From Nitrosopumilus sp. LS_AOA (GTDB taxonomy: Archaea; Thermoproteota; Nitrososphaeria; Nitrososphaerales; Nitrosopumilaceae), in the NCBI GenBank assembly GCA_001543015.1, contig LFLC01000033.1, forward strand, positions 1 through 32,034: 32,034 nt of DNA, written 5' to 3'. The notes beneath the pieces are model-generated. The model did no database searches, was not told the DNA's origin, and worked only from the letters and a program-made list of their open reading frames with translations. A program made the position numbers and the translations under genes. The stretch's first letter is position 1; each line of letters starts with the position of its first letter. Of this stretch, positions 15,155 to 22,623 are shown piece after piece.

Positions 15155-16615
15155 TTGTCACAAGTTTTTCATCCTATTGAAAAAGAAATTATGATTGTAT
15201 TACAGAAAAACCCTAATCTTTCAGTTGAAGAAATACAAGAAAAAACAAATCTTTCAATTGATCAAGTTCGTAGAGGGATAGAATGGTTACGTCATAAACA
15301 ACTTGTAGTAGTTAATACCTCAAAAAAAGAATATGCTATTTTAGGAAAAATAGACATACCTAACTTTGAATTACCCGAACAAAAATTATTTGAAAAATTA
15401 AAAGAGAAGAATCAAATTCCTATGAATGAATTACATCAATTTTTAGATAAAAATGAATTTAATGTTGCAATTTCTCAATTGAAAAAAAATAATTTTATTG
15501 AAATGATTAAAAATGCAAATGAAATTTTAATATCTTTAAATAAAAATATTTCTGCAAATATCCCATCTGTAGAATTGTTCAGGAAAATTTCTGAACAAAA
15601 TAAAATCCTAAAGAATAACATTAAGGATTTACCTGCTTTAGAAAATTTAACACAAAGAAAATTAATCGCAATAGAACCTGAAGTGATGAAACGATTTATT
15701 TTAACAGCTTCTGGATTAATCCAATCACAAAAGGAAAGTCTTCAAAAATCAAAAACTTTCTCTGCTGATACGATTTTGGTAGAATCGTCTGAAAAACGTG
15801 CTATAGATGTTGAAGCTACAGTACCTGAAACTTTTGTAGCAAGAACACATCCATTAAAAGATACAATAGATGAAATTCGAGAAATATTTGTCACATTAGG
15901 ATTTTCAGAAATAATTGGAAATATGACTCAATCCAGTTTTTGGAATTTTGATGCATTATTTACTCCTCAAGATCATCCCGCACGAGAATTACAAGATACA
16001 TTTTATCTTGACGGAATTTCTGCAAAAAAAATTGCAACCCCTGAACAAATTAGAAAAGTTTCTGAATCTCACAAAAAGAATTGGCGATATTTTTGGGATA
16101 TTAATGAAGCAAGAAAAATGGTATTAAGAACTCATACAACAGGCGTTACTATCAAACATTTAGCTGAAAACAAACCTGATGAGGCTAGAATTTTTTCATT
16201 AGGACGAGTATTTAGAAATGAAAAGGTCAGCTACAAACACCTTGTAGAATTTAATCAAATTGAAGGAGTTGTTGTTGGCAAAGATGCAAATTTAAGAAAT
16301 TTAATGGGAATACAACGAGAATTTTACAAAAGAATTGGAATTACAAAAATAAAATTTTGGCCAACATTTTTTCCATACACTGAACCATCTCTTCAAACAA
16401 TGGTGTATAATGAAAAATTAGGAAAATGGATTGAACTATTTGGAATGGGAATTTTCAGACCCGAAGTAACAAAACCTCTCGGAATTACTAAACCTGTTTT
16501 AGCATGGGGTGGTGGAATTGAAAGAATTGCAATGTTAAAGTATGGTCTTGATGATGTTAGAGAATTTTATAATAATAATCTAAATTGGTTGAGGAGTGCT
16601 ACAAAATGCCAGTAA
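15155..16615 (+). CDS. pheS: phenylalanyl-tRNA synthetase alpha subunit
   Basis: 486 residues, typical of archaeal PheS. It is the class II catalytic subunit of the (alpha-beta)2 enzyme that charges tRNA-Phe. The N-terminal part (1 to about 185) has winged-helix-like modules used to bind tRNA, for example NLSVEEIQEKTNLSIDQVRRG. The catalytic core follows from about residue 225. Motif 2 is ARIFSLGRVFRNE, with YKHLVEFNQIEG after it, and motif 3 is GGGIERIAMLKYG near the end. The TTG start at 15155 is set by the TATA box 26 bp upstream. The gene overlaps pheT by 10 bp. Confidence 0.95.
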   Translation: MSQVFHPIEKEIMIVLQKNPNLSVEEIQEKTNLSIDQVRRGIEWLRHKQLVVVNTSKKEYAILGKIDIPNFELPEQKLFEKLKEKNQIPMNELHQFLDKNEFNVAISQLKKNNFIEMIKNANEILISLNKNISANIPSVELFRKISEQNKILKNNIKDLPALENLTQRKLIAIEPEVMKRFILTASGLIQSQKESLQKSKTFSADTILVESSEKRAIDVEATVPETFVARTHPLKDTIDEIREIFVTLGFSEIIGNMTQSSFWNFDALFTPQDHPARELQDTFYLDGISAKKIATPEQIRKVSESHKKNWRYFWDINEARKMVLRTHTTGVTIKHLAENKPDEARIFSLGRVFRNEKVSYKHLVEFNQIEGVVVGKDANLRNLMGIQREFYKRIGITKIKFWPTFFPYTEPSLQTMVYNEKLGKWIELFGMGIFRPEVTKPLGITKPVLAWGGGIERIAMLKYGLDDVREFYNNNLNWLRSATKCQ

Positions 16616-18249
16616 TTGAATTATCTTATTCACGCCTTCAAAAATTAGTTGGTAAGGTAACAAAAAAGCAAATTTCTGATTCTCTACCTTTTCTTGGATT
16701 AGATATTGAATCTGAAAATAAAGATCTAGTTAGAATTGAATACAGTCCAAATAGACCTGATTATTCAACTGATTTTGGAATTGCACTTGGATTACAAGGA
16801 TTATTGGGAACCAAAACTGGAGCAATTAAACTAAATGTCAAAAAATCTAACAAATACAAAATTTCTGTAAGACCTGAAGTATCAAAAATTCGTCCTTTTG
16901 TTACTGGAATTGTTGCAAAAAATGGAAAAATTGATGATAAAACAATTAAACAATTCATGGCAATGCAAGAAGATCTTCATTTTGGAATTGGACGAAAAAG
17001 AAAAAAATCCTCTATTGGAATTCATGATTTAGATAAAATTTCTTTTCCTCTAGTTTACACAGCTATTACTAGAAATCATAAATTCATTCCATTAGCATCT
17101 GAAAAAGAACTTTCAATTTCTGAAATTCTTGAAAAAACTGATGTAGGAAAAGATTATGGCAAAATACTTGAAAATTCAACCAAAGTTCCTATCATTTTAG
17201 ATGCAAATCAAGATACAGTATCTTTTCCTCCAATAATTAATGCTGCAATAACCACAGTTACAACTAAAACAAAAAATCTCTTCGTTGAGGTAACTGGAAT
17301 TAATAAAGAAGATTCTGAAGATATGCTCTCAGTTGTTGCAACAATTTTACAAAAGGCAGGATTCACTTTAGAAACAGTCCAGATAACTGGTGCAAAAAAT
17401 TCTACTGCAAAATTTGAACAAAAGAAAATCAAAATTAATCCTACATTGATTAATCAAATGCTTGGTTTGAATATTAGTACATCAAAAATTATTTCATCAT
17501 TAAAAAAATCTAGATTAGATGCTTCAATAAAGGGCAAAGATATTGTTTGTACCATTCCTGCATATAGATTTGATATATTTGGACCAATGGATTTAGTTGA
17601 AGAAGCTGCTTTAGGATATGGAATTCAAAATCTTACACCAACTATGGCTCCACCTCAAACACTTGGCCAAATAAATCCTGTTTCATCTCAGATTAAATCT
17701 CTCAGTCAGACAATGGTTGGACTAGGATATTTGGAATCACTGAATTCAAGTTTAACTAGTAAACGTGTGCTTTATGAGATGACTAATCGGAATACATCAA
17801 AAATTATTTCTGTACTTGATTCAAAAAGCCAAGAACACACAATTTTACGTGACACTATACTTCCTGGATTATTAGAAAACCTTTCTAGAAATATTCATGA
17901 ATCATATCCACAAAAAATGTTTGAGACTGGTACAGTATTTACTTTAGATGATCCAATTTCTGAAAAAACTAATCTCTCAAGTATTAGTGCTCACAAGGAT
18001 GCAAATTTTACAGAAATAAAATCAATATTGCAATCTGCATTAAAGACTGGTTTTGGAATCCACATTGATACCAGGACTACTACTCATCCATCATTTGAAG
18101 AAGGACGATGTGCAAATATCATTGTAAATAAAAAATCAATTGGTATTGTTGGAGAAATTAATTCAAAAATCATTGAGAATTATAAAATACGTGTTCCTGT
18201 AGTTGGTTTTGAAATATCTCTATCTGAATCCATTCTCAAATCTATTTAG
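16606..18249 (+). CDS. pheT: phenylalanyl-tRNA synthetase beta subunit
   Basis: 547 residues, the archaeal length (bacterial PheT is near 800, with extra N-terminal EMAP and C-terminal anticodon domains). ATG 16606 gives the conserved MPVIELSYSRLQKLVGK start and has a ribosome-binding site GAGGAG 9-10 bp upstream, inside pheS; an upstream GTG-type start at 16585 would add seven residues and is less likely. A B3/B4 editing domain (about 95-250, with GIHDLDK), a B5 domain (about 265-350, with CTIPAYRFDI) and a class II-like core (about 355-545) follow. It pairs with PheS and edits mischarged Tyr-tRNA-Phe. Confidence 0.94.
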   Translation: MPVIELSYSRLQKLVGKVTKKQISDSLPFLGLDIESENKDLVRIEYSPNRPDYSTDFGIALGLQGLLGTKTGAIKLNVKKSNKYKISVRPEVSKIRPFVTGIVAKNGKIDDKTIKQFMAMQEDLHFGIGRKRKKSSIGIHDLDKISFPLVYTAITRNHKFIPLASEKELSISEILEKTDVGKDYGKILENSTKVPIILDANQDTVSFPPIINAAITTVTTKTKNLFVEVTGINKEDSEDMLSVVATILQKAGFTLETVQITGAKNSTAKFEQKKIKINPTLINQMLGLNISTSKIISSLKKSRLDASIKGKDIVCTIPAYRFDIFGPMDLVEEAALGYGIQNLTPTMAPPQTLGQINPVSSQIKSLSQTMVGLGYLESLNSSLTSKRVLYEMTNRNTSKIISVLDSKSQEHTILRDTILPGLLENLSRNIHESYPQKMFETGTVFTLDDPISEKTNLSSISAHKDANFTEIKSILQSALKTGFGIHIDTRTTTHPSFEEGRCANIIVNKKSIGIVGEINSKIIENYKIRVPVVGFEISLSESILKSI

Positions 18250-18480
18250 AAAAGAACCTACTAACAGTAATCCTCCTAGTCCTAAAATTACCAACCCTAT
18301 AGTAAATTCAATAATCAATCTTTGATGAATTTCTTTTTCTTTATCTAATAGTGAATAATATAATTCAAAATCAATATTTTCAAAATACTCTATTTGTGGA
18401 TAATCAAAAATTATGATGAGTGTTCCTAAAACTAGTACAATAATTCCCACAAGAAATAATGTTACATTTTTGATTTCCAT
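18220..18480 (-). CDS. two-helix membrane protein (86 aa)
   Basis: 86 residues with hydrophobic helices at about 7-27 (TLFLVGIIVLVLGTLIIIF) and 59-79 (FTIGLVILGLGGLLLVGSF), a polar acidic stretch between, and a basic tail (NRFENGFR). The two-helix pattern predicts both ends on the same side of the membrane. It overlaps the 3' end of pheT by 30 bp on the opposite strand. ATG 18480. No family recognised. Confidence 0.65.
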   Translation of the reverse strand: MEIKNVTLFLVGIIVLVLGTLIIIFDYPQIEYFENIDFELYYSLLDKEKEIHQRLIIEFTIGLVILGLGGLLLVGSFLNRFENGFR

Positions 18481-18551
18481 TAAAACTCTCTTTTGAGAAA
18501 TGATTCAATTTTAGTTTTAAAACTTTGTTAAATGAATTGATAATTTCTTCA

Positions 18552-18760
18552 ATGGTTTTTAGTAGGATGAGATCTACCATTAAACGCCCAAGAGCAGGCA
18601 CACAGACGGATTGGGATGATGCGATCGTGATGATACCAGTGATTTCCAATTCACCCAGGTGTGCTACATTATATGGGCAACCCCGGTTTCAGAACGCGAG
18701 GAGGCATATGGCTATGTTCCCATGAATTTGTGCGAGTCAGAACCGGGGAACATTAACCAT
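18552..18760 (+). ncRNA. unidentified structured RNA, about 210 nt
   Basis: This stretch is much richer in G+C than its surroundings and has no convincing gene. The ends pair (ATGGTT 18552-18557 with AACCAT 18755-18760). Inside are a short hairpin (GTAG/CTAC), a long arm (GCCCA/TGGGC, GCACAC/GTGTGC, GGATTGG/CCAATTC, 18586-18678) and a second arm (CCCCGGTT 18681-18688 with AACCGGGG 18741-18748, then CGCG/TGCG). Several pairs are G-U on the plus strand and would be A-C on the minus strand, which favours plus. A TATA-like TTTTAAAA (18515-18522) lies about 30 bp upstream. It lacks the SRP GGAAGGAAGCA loop and the usual RNase P conserved blocks, so I do not name it. Confidence 0.6.
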
Positions 18761-18801
18761 CCCAAAACGATTAAACAACTGCAAAAAATACTGAAACTAA
18801 A

Positions 18802-19221
18802 ATGGTAAACTATTGGTTGGCAAAACAAGAACCTAGTGGACCTAGAGGATATAATTTTGAAAAACTAAAAAAAGAAAAAACTACTGTTTGGGATGGAGTT
18901 CATAATAATCTTGCATTAAAACATATGAGGGAAATGAAACCCGGTGATCTTGTTTTGTTTTATCATACTGGTGATGAAAGACAAGCTGTAGGAATTATGC
19001 AAATAACTTCTAAACCTTATCCTAATCCAGAAGAAGACAAAGAACGTTTCATTGTTGTAGATGTTAAATATAAAAAATCATTAAAACGTCCTGTAACACT
19101 TGATGAACTGAAAAAAAATAAAAAATTTCAGGATTGGGAATTAATTAGAATTTCACGATTATCTATAATGCCTGTGCCTAAATCAATTTGGGATGAGATT
19201 TTAACAATTTCTCAAAGCTGA
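18802..19221 (+). CDS. EVE-domain protein
   Basis: 139 residues, almost all EVE domain, a PUA-like fold proposed to bind modified bases in nucleic acids. The opening NYWLAKQEP and TVWDGVHNNLALKHM segments, then MKPGDLVLFYHTGDERQAVG and the later PVTLDELKKN, are the family pattern. It has no other domain. A TATA-like GATTAAACA (18769-18777) lies about 28 bp before ATG 18802, so the gene is likely leaderless. It is the last backbone-like gene before the recombinase. EVE genes often lie near restriction systems, but this type is also common as a housekeeping gene. Confidence 0.88.
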   Translation: MVNYWLAKQEPSGPRGYNFEKLKKEKTTVWDGVHNNLALKHMREMKPGDLVLFYHTGDERQAVGIMQITSKPYPNPEEDKERFIVVDVKYKKSLKRPVTLDELKKNKKFQDWELIRISRLSIMPVPKSIWDEILTISQS

Positions 19222-19295
19222 ATATAATCGGTTTATTGATATAATCCGAGTATAAGCCATAGGTTTAAGTATTGAGTTAGTTGATCAAATATTGA

Positions 19296-20399
19296 ATGTC
19301 CACTATTCTATCTAATGAGCGAAATAAAGAAAGTTTTGAAGAAAAAATCAAGGCTAAATCTCTAAACACCCAAAGAAATATCAAATATGCCATAAAGAAT
19401 TTTGAGAAATTTTGTTTAGCAAAGTATGATCTTTCTGCTGATATGATAATTAAAGAATACAATAAAGCTGATCAAGATCAGCTTTTCGATTCTCTCCAAG
19501 CTTGGATTAATTGGAATAAAGAAAATGGAATAAGCCCTAATGTGATAATTATGTGGTTTTCATTTTTGAAGAAATATCTTAAATACCAAAAAGTTAAACT
19601 ATACACTGAAGAAGCTAAAGATAATTTGGATTTTCCTCATTCTGTTAGAATTGAAAAAGAACCATTAACTAAAGACCAAATTCGGAAAATTTTAACCGTT
19701 GCTAGTTTTAAGAATAGGTTAAGAATTATTGCACAAATTTCAAGCGGTTTAAGACGTGGTGAATTATTAAAATTACAAAAAAAGCATTTTGATTTAACAT
19801 ATTCTAGAATTATGGTTAAAGTCCCTGCTGAAATTACAAAGTCAAAAAAGACAAGAACTGTATTTTTTACTAAAGAAATTCAAGTTGATCTTACCAAAAT
19901 ATTAAATAAATTAAATGATAATGATTTTGTTTTTGGCAGTGATAAAGTAAAAAGCCTCAATATTGGGGATGCTTATCAACAGGCAATTAATAGATATTTA
20001 GTAAAAACTGATTTACATCAAACTTATGAAAATGGAATTAGAACCATTACAACTCATTCTTTTAGATCATATTTTATCACTAGATTTTCAAGACATGATC
20101 CTAATTTGGCTAAATATTTTGCAGGTCAAGATCAATCTAAAGATTTACTTGTTTATGATAGATTAACTTTAGAAGAAAAATTAGAAAAATTTTTAGAAAT
20201 TGAATCTGATTTATTAATCTATGATGATGATAAAGAAGATAAACAAAGTAAGGTTATAGACGCACTTGAAGAAAAAATACAAAAACTAACCAAAGAAAAG
20301 GCTGAATTAAAAGATAAGGATTCTAATAATGATGATCTATATGATATGGTATTAGAATTAAAGAAAAGACTTGATGAATCACAATCTAACAAAAAATAA
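19296..20399 (+). CDS. tyrosine recombinase/integrase
   Basis: 367 residues. The N-terminal core-binding domain (about 15-115, LNTQRNIKYAIKNFEKF) is followed by a catalytic domain with R153 (SSGLRRGELLKL), likely K182 or K184, H254-x-x-R257 (THSFRSYF) and the probable nucleophile Y287 (VYDRLT). A charged coiled-coil tail (about 325-367) extends beyond the catalytic domain. It should cut and join DNA for integration and excision of the element. A TATA-like GTTTAAGTA (about 19262-19270) lies some 28 bp before ATG 19296, so it is probably leaderless. Its site near the left end of the variable region fits an integrase at an element boundary. Confidence 0.88.
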   Translation: MSTILSNERNKESFEEKIKAKSLNTQRNIKYAIKNFEKFCLAKYDLSADMIIKEYNKADQDQLFDSLQAWINWNKENGISPNVIIMWFSFLKKYLKYQKVKLYTEEAKDNLDFPHSVRIEKEPLTKDQIRKILTVASFKNRLRIIAQISSGLRRGELLKLQKKHFDLTYSRIMVKVPAEITKSKKTRTVFFTKEIQVDLTKILNKLNDNDFVFGSDKVKSLNIGDAYQQAINRYLVKTDLHQTYENGIRTITTHSFRSYFITRFSRHDPNLAKYFAGQDQSKDLLVYDRLTLEEKLEKFLEIESDLLIYDDDKEDKQSKVIDALEEKIQKLTKEKAELKDKDSNNDDLYDMVLELKKRLDESQSNKK

Positions 20400-20403
20400 T
20401 TTA

Positions 20404-21156
20404 CTATCTATAATTATCTATTTTATCAACTTCATACGTTAATCTTCTAATTATGTTTAATGTCAATTTAAAATTATTAATTAATATTTCATCATCTTTT
20501 GGATGAAGATTCTTTATAATTTCATTCATTCCACGTTTAATTAGTAAATATGCTAAATCGTGATATGCTTTTTTATGTTTTATTTGATAACGTGGCTCAA
20601 ACATATCATTTGAATTTTTATAACTTGCAAAATCTCCAATTTCTTGAGATAATATACCATTTGGATGAAACATAAAAATAGAATCTAATAATTTATTGGT
20701 ATACTTCTTATCAAAAATATTAAACATTATATCCCGTTGAATATTTTTTAAAATCTCTACGTTATTAGGTTCACCAATTAAATCCAATTCAAGAGTTCGG
20801 ATAATTATCTCTTTATCCAATGTTGTGTAAATTTCTCTGGTATATTCTCTTTTTGAATATGGATGATCTTCAATTTTATTTTTTTCATCAGTAGGTGTGT
20901 TTGAACTTTCTGATTTTGGATAAGCTGTATCCCCCTCCCCTATTTCATCAGAAGTTATGTTTGAAATTCTTATAATTTCTGATAAATTATAAAGAGCATC
21001 TATGTCCCTTTGTATTCTCTCAATAATGTCTTTTCGTGATTTTGATAATCTTTTTGTTTCTATGATTTTTTGACTACTATTTGTTTGAATTCCTTTATAT
21101 TTGGACAATAGAAAATCTATAATTTTAAGGGTGAATTTTGAAGGCTTAATAATCAT
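20404..21156 (-). CDS. large hypothetical protein of the mobile element
   Basis: 250 residues, charged and mostly helical. An N-terminal segment with basic helices (KFTLKIIDFLLSKYKG, RKDIIERIQRDIDALYNL) is followed by a polar linker (about 75-105) and a helical C-terminal half (IQRDIMFNIFD, AYHDLAYLLIKRGMNEIIKN). One aromatic motif stands out (FMFHPNGILSQEIGDF). No family, zinc site or nucleotide motif is recognised. It converges with the recombinase (4 bp between stops) and diverges from the mini-gene operon at 21261 across a control region with a direct repeat. A regulatory or replication role is possible but unproven. Confidence 0.65.
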   Translation of the reverse strand: MIIKPSKFTLKIIDFLLSKYKGIQTNSSQKIIETKRLSKSRKDIIERIQRDIDALYNLSEIIRISNITSDEIGEGDTAYPKSESSNTPTDEKNKIEDHPYSKREYTREIYTTLDKEIIIRTLELDLIGEPNNVEILKNIQRDIMFNIFDKKYTNKLLDSIFMFHPNGILSQEIGDFASYKNSNDMFEPRYQIKHKKAYHDLAYLLIKRGMNEIIKNLHPKDDEILINNFKLTLNIIRRLTYEVDKIDNYR

Positions 21157-21163
21157 ATTATAT

Positions 21164-21232
21164 GTAAAAGTAGAGCTATATTAAAAGTTTATAGTAAAGT
21201 ATTATGCGTAAAAGTAGAGATACATTAAAAGT
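21164..21232. promoter_or_regulatory. direct repeat in a divergent promoter region
   Basis: A 25-bp sequence starting GTAAAAGTAGAG and ending ATTAAAAGT occurs at 21164-21188 and 21208-21232 with two mismatches, spaced 44 bp (four helical turns). Read on the minus strand, the first copy contains a TATA-like CTTTTAATATAG, about 25 bp before the 21156 start. The repeats are good candidates for operator sites, perhaps for the ribbon-helix-helix protein encoded at 21261. Confidence 0.5.
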
Positions 21233-21260
21233 CTACTATTGTAATATTGTATTATAGAAA

Positions 21261-21425
21261 ATGAATAACAAGAAAAATACTTCAATGCAAATTAGTAAAG
21301 TTACTTTAAAACGATTATCAGAATTTGGGGAATTTCAAGAACAGTATGAACCAATATTGATTAGACTTTTAGATCATGCCGAAAAATGCCAAAAATTCCT
21401 AAAAAATAGCGAGGATGAGAAATAA
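21261..21425 (+). CDS. ribbon-helix-helix-like mini-protein (54 aa)
   Basis: ATG 21261 to TAA 21425 encodes 54 residues. The pattern is a short strand (SMQISKVTLKRL), a first helix (KRLSEFGEF) and a longer helix (YEPILIRLLDHAEKCQKFL), as in ribbon-helix-helix repressors and antitoxins. Its stop overlaps the start of the next mini-gene (TAATG). It would act as a dimer on DNA; the direct repeats just upstream are the natural targets. No partner toxin is evident. Confidence 0.6.
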   Translation: MNNKKNTSMQISKVTLKRLSEFGEFQEQYEPILIRLLDHAEKCQKFLKNSEDEK

Positions 21426-21544
21426 TGGCTAAATCTAAAAAATGCCAAATTTGTAATTATTCATTAAAAAATCACAGTATTGAGAAATTATCTTCATGTA
21501 TTGAAGAATTGAGATCAAAAAATTCGAGGAATCATAATGGCTAA
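21425..21544 (+). CDS. CxxC mini-protein, copy 1 (39 aa)
   Basis: ATG 21425 overlaps the stop of the previous gene by one base (TAATG). The 39-residue product begins MAKSKKCQICNYSLKNHSI and carries C-x2-C plus a later cysteine (LSSC), so a small zinc site, perhaps completed by dimerisation, is possible. Its last codons overlap the start of the next, similar mini-gene. The chained overlaps suggest translational coupling. Function unknown. Confidence 0.5.
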   Translation: MAKSKKCQICNYSLKNHSIEKLSSCIEELRSKNSRNHNG

Positions 21545-21644
21545 ATCTAAATATTCAATTTGTAATTATTCATTAAAAAAAGACAACATTGAGGAATTAT
21601 TCTCATGTATTGAAGATACAATCTTGGAAAATAATAGAGGTTAA
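21537..21644 (+). CDS. CxxC mini-protein, copy 2 (35 aa)
   Basis: ATG 21537 lies 8 bp inside the previous gene, in another frame. The 35 residues begin MAKSKYSICNYSLKKDNI and are clearly a duplicate of the 21425 product, but the first cysteine of the CxxC is replaced (YSIC), so metal binding is doubtful. About 85 bp of DNA is repeated between the two copies. It could be a decaying copy. Confidence 0.45.
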   Translation: MAKSKYSICNYSLKKDNIEELFSCIEDTILENNRG

Positions 21645-21689
21645 AAAAAATGTTCAATGAATTAAGGATTAAACAAGGGGGAAATTATT

Positions 21690-22430
21690 TTGCATAAATT
21701 AACATCTACAAAAAAAAAATCTCACCCGCCAATTAATTCCTCAAAATCAAAAAAAACATGGAAACTATTTAAAATTAGAGATATTGACGATCAAGATGAA
21801 ATAATATGCACGCTTTGTGATCAACCTATAATCTTTGATGACACTAATGATTATCAAATGACAATAGGACACATTAATTATCCATCACCTGAATACGAAA
21901 ACATCTATAACACTAATGATGAAGTTAATCTAACGCCTCAACATTCTCGTTGTAATAAACTTCTTCAAGGAAAAGATTTCTATAACCAACACAAAGACAA
22001 ACTTCTTAAAACCTTACAAAAAAACATAGCATTCTCAAAATCTCAACAAAAACACAAATTGGAATTTTCTCGGGATAATTCAGTTTTAGAAGATTCAAGT
22101 TCAATACAAGACAAGAAAAGTAAAATTTATGACGCTACGTGCGAACAATATCTATCTGAATACCTAGTTAATCCAACATCAAAGATAGAGTTTGATACTG
22201 CAAAAAACGATATTACTGGAATTGTTCAATCAAAATATGGTTTTGGTAGTGAAGTGTCAACTAAAAGACATTTAATAAAAACCTGCAGTCGATTCGTATT
22301 AAAATATGTGATTGAACCTAATGAAGATTCAATTAAAATAATTCGCTTAATGCGATCTGATGAAAAGGAGCAATACAAATTCCATCTAAATCGCTTTGAA
22401 AACAAAAATGATATGAAATTATATATCTGA
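21690..22430 (+). CDS. HNH-type nuclease-like protein
   Basis: 246 residues from TTG 21690, with a strong ribosome-binding site (AAGGGGG, 21676-21682) that supports this start. Residues 40-90 resemble an HNH endonuclease: C40-x2-C43, then IGHI with H61, N80-L, and H85-x2-C88-N with K90. The second half of the usual CxxC zinc pair has become H-x2-C. A basic N-terminus (1-25) and a 150-residue C-terminal part of unknown fold follow. It could be a homing or restriction nuclease of the element. The loss of the usual D before H61 (G-H here) is common in active relatives, but activity is not shown. Confidence 0.68.
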   Translation: MHKLTSTKKKSHPPINSSKSKKTWKLFKIRDIDDQDEIICTLCDQPIIFDDTNDYQMTIGHINYPSPEYENIYNTNDEVNLTPQHSRCNKLLQGKDFYNQHKDKLLKTLQKNIAFSKSQQKHKLEFSRDNSVLEDSSSIQDKKSKIYDATCEQYLSEYLVNPTSKIEFDTAKNDITGIVQSKYGFGSEVSTKRHLIKTCSRFVLKYVIEPNEDSIKIIRLMRSDEKEQYKFHLNRFENKNDMKLYI

Positions 22431-22431
22431 T

Positions 22432-22567
22432 CACACACACAGAACTTTTTTTTATTTTTCTATAATTGCTATCTTCATTATTTTACTATTGAAATAATTA
22501 CAACTTTTCATTCTAAATATTGTAAATTAGAAGACGTATTATCACTGTGTGTGTGTGTGTGTGTGTG
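22432..22567 (+). repeat. CA tract and (TG)11 microsatellite
   Basis: A short CACACACACA (22432-22441) follows the HNH stop codon, and a run of eleven TG units (22546-22567) lies about 105 bp later. The two can pair on either strand to give a long stem with a loop of about 105 nt. TG runs of this length are prone to slippage. The 22568-22623 stretch before the second recombinase holds only a weak purine-rich ribosome-binding site. Confidence 0.7.
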
Positions 22568-22623
22568 AATTTATGGCAAAACGACACCCACAAAAACAAA
22601 CATAGAAATTGAGATGATGATAA

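Noticed and set aside
18525-18725. 66-codon open frame on the plus strand
   Set aside because: It lies over the structured RNA candidate, its base composition follows the RNA helices, and the protein shows no domain or signal pattern.
19222-19295. Possible attachment site before the first recombinase
   Set aside because: A nine-base match (AATCGGTTT) to 29323-29331 exists, but it is too short for this base composition and there is no tRNA or longer repeat.
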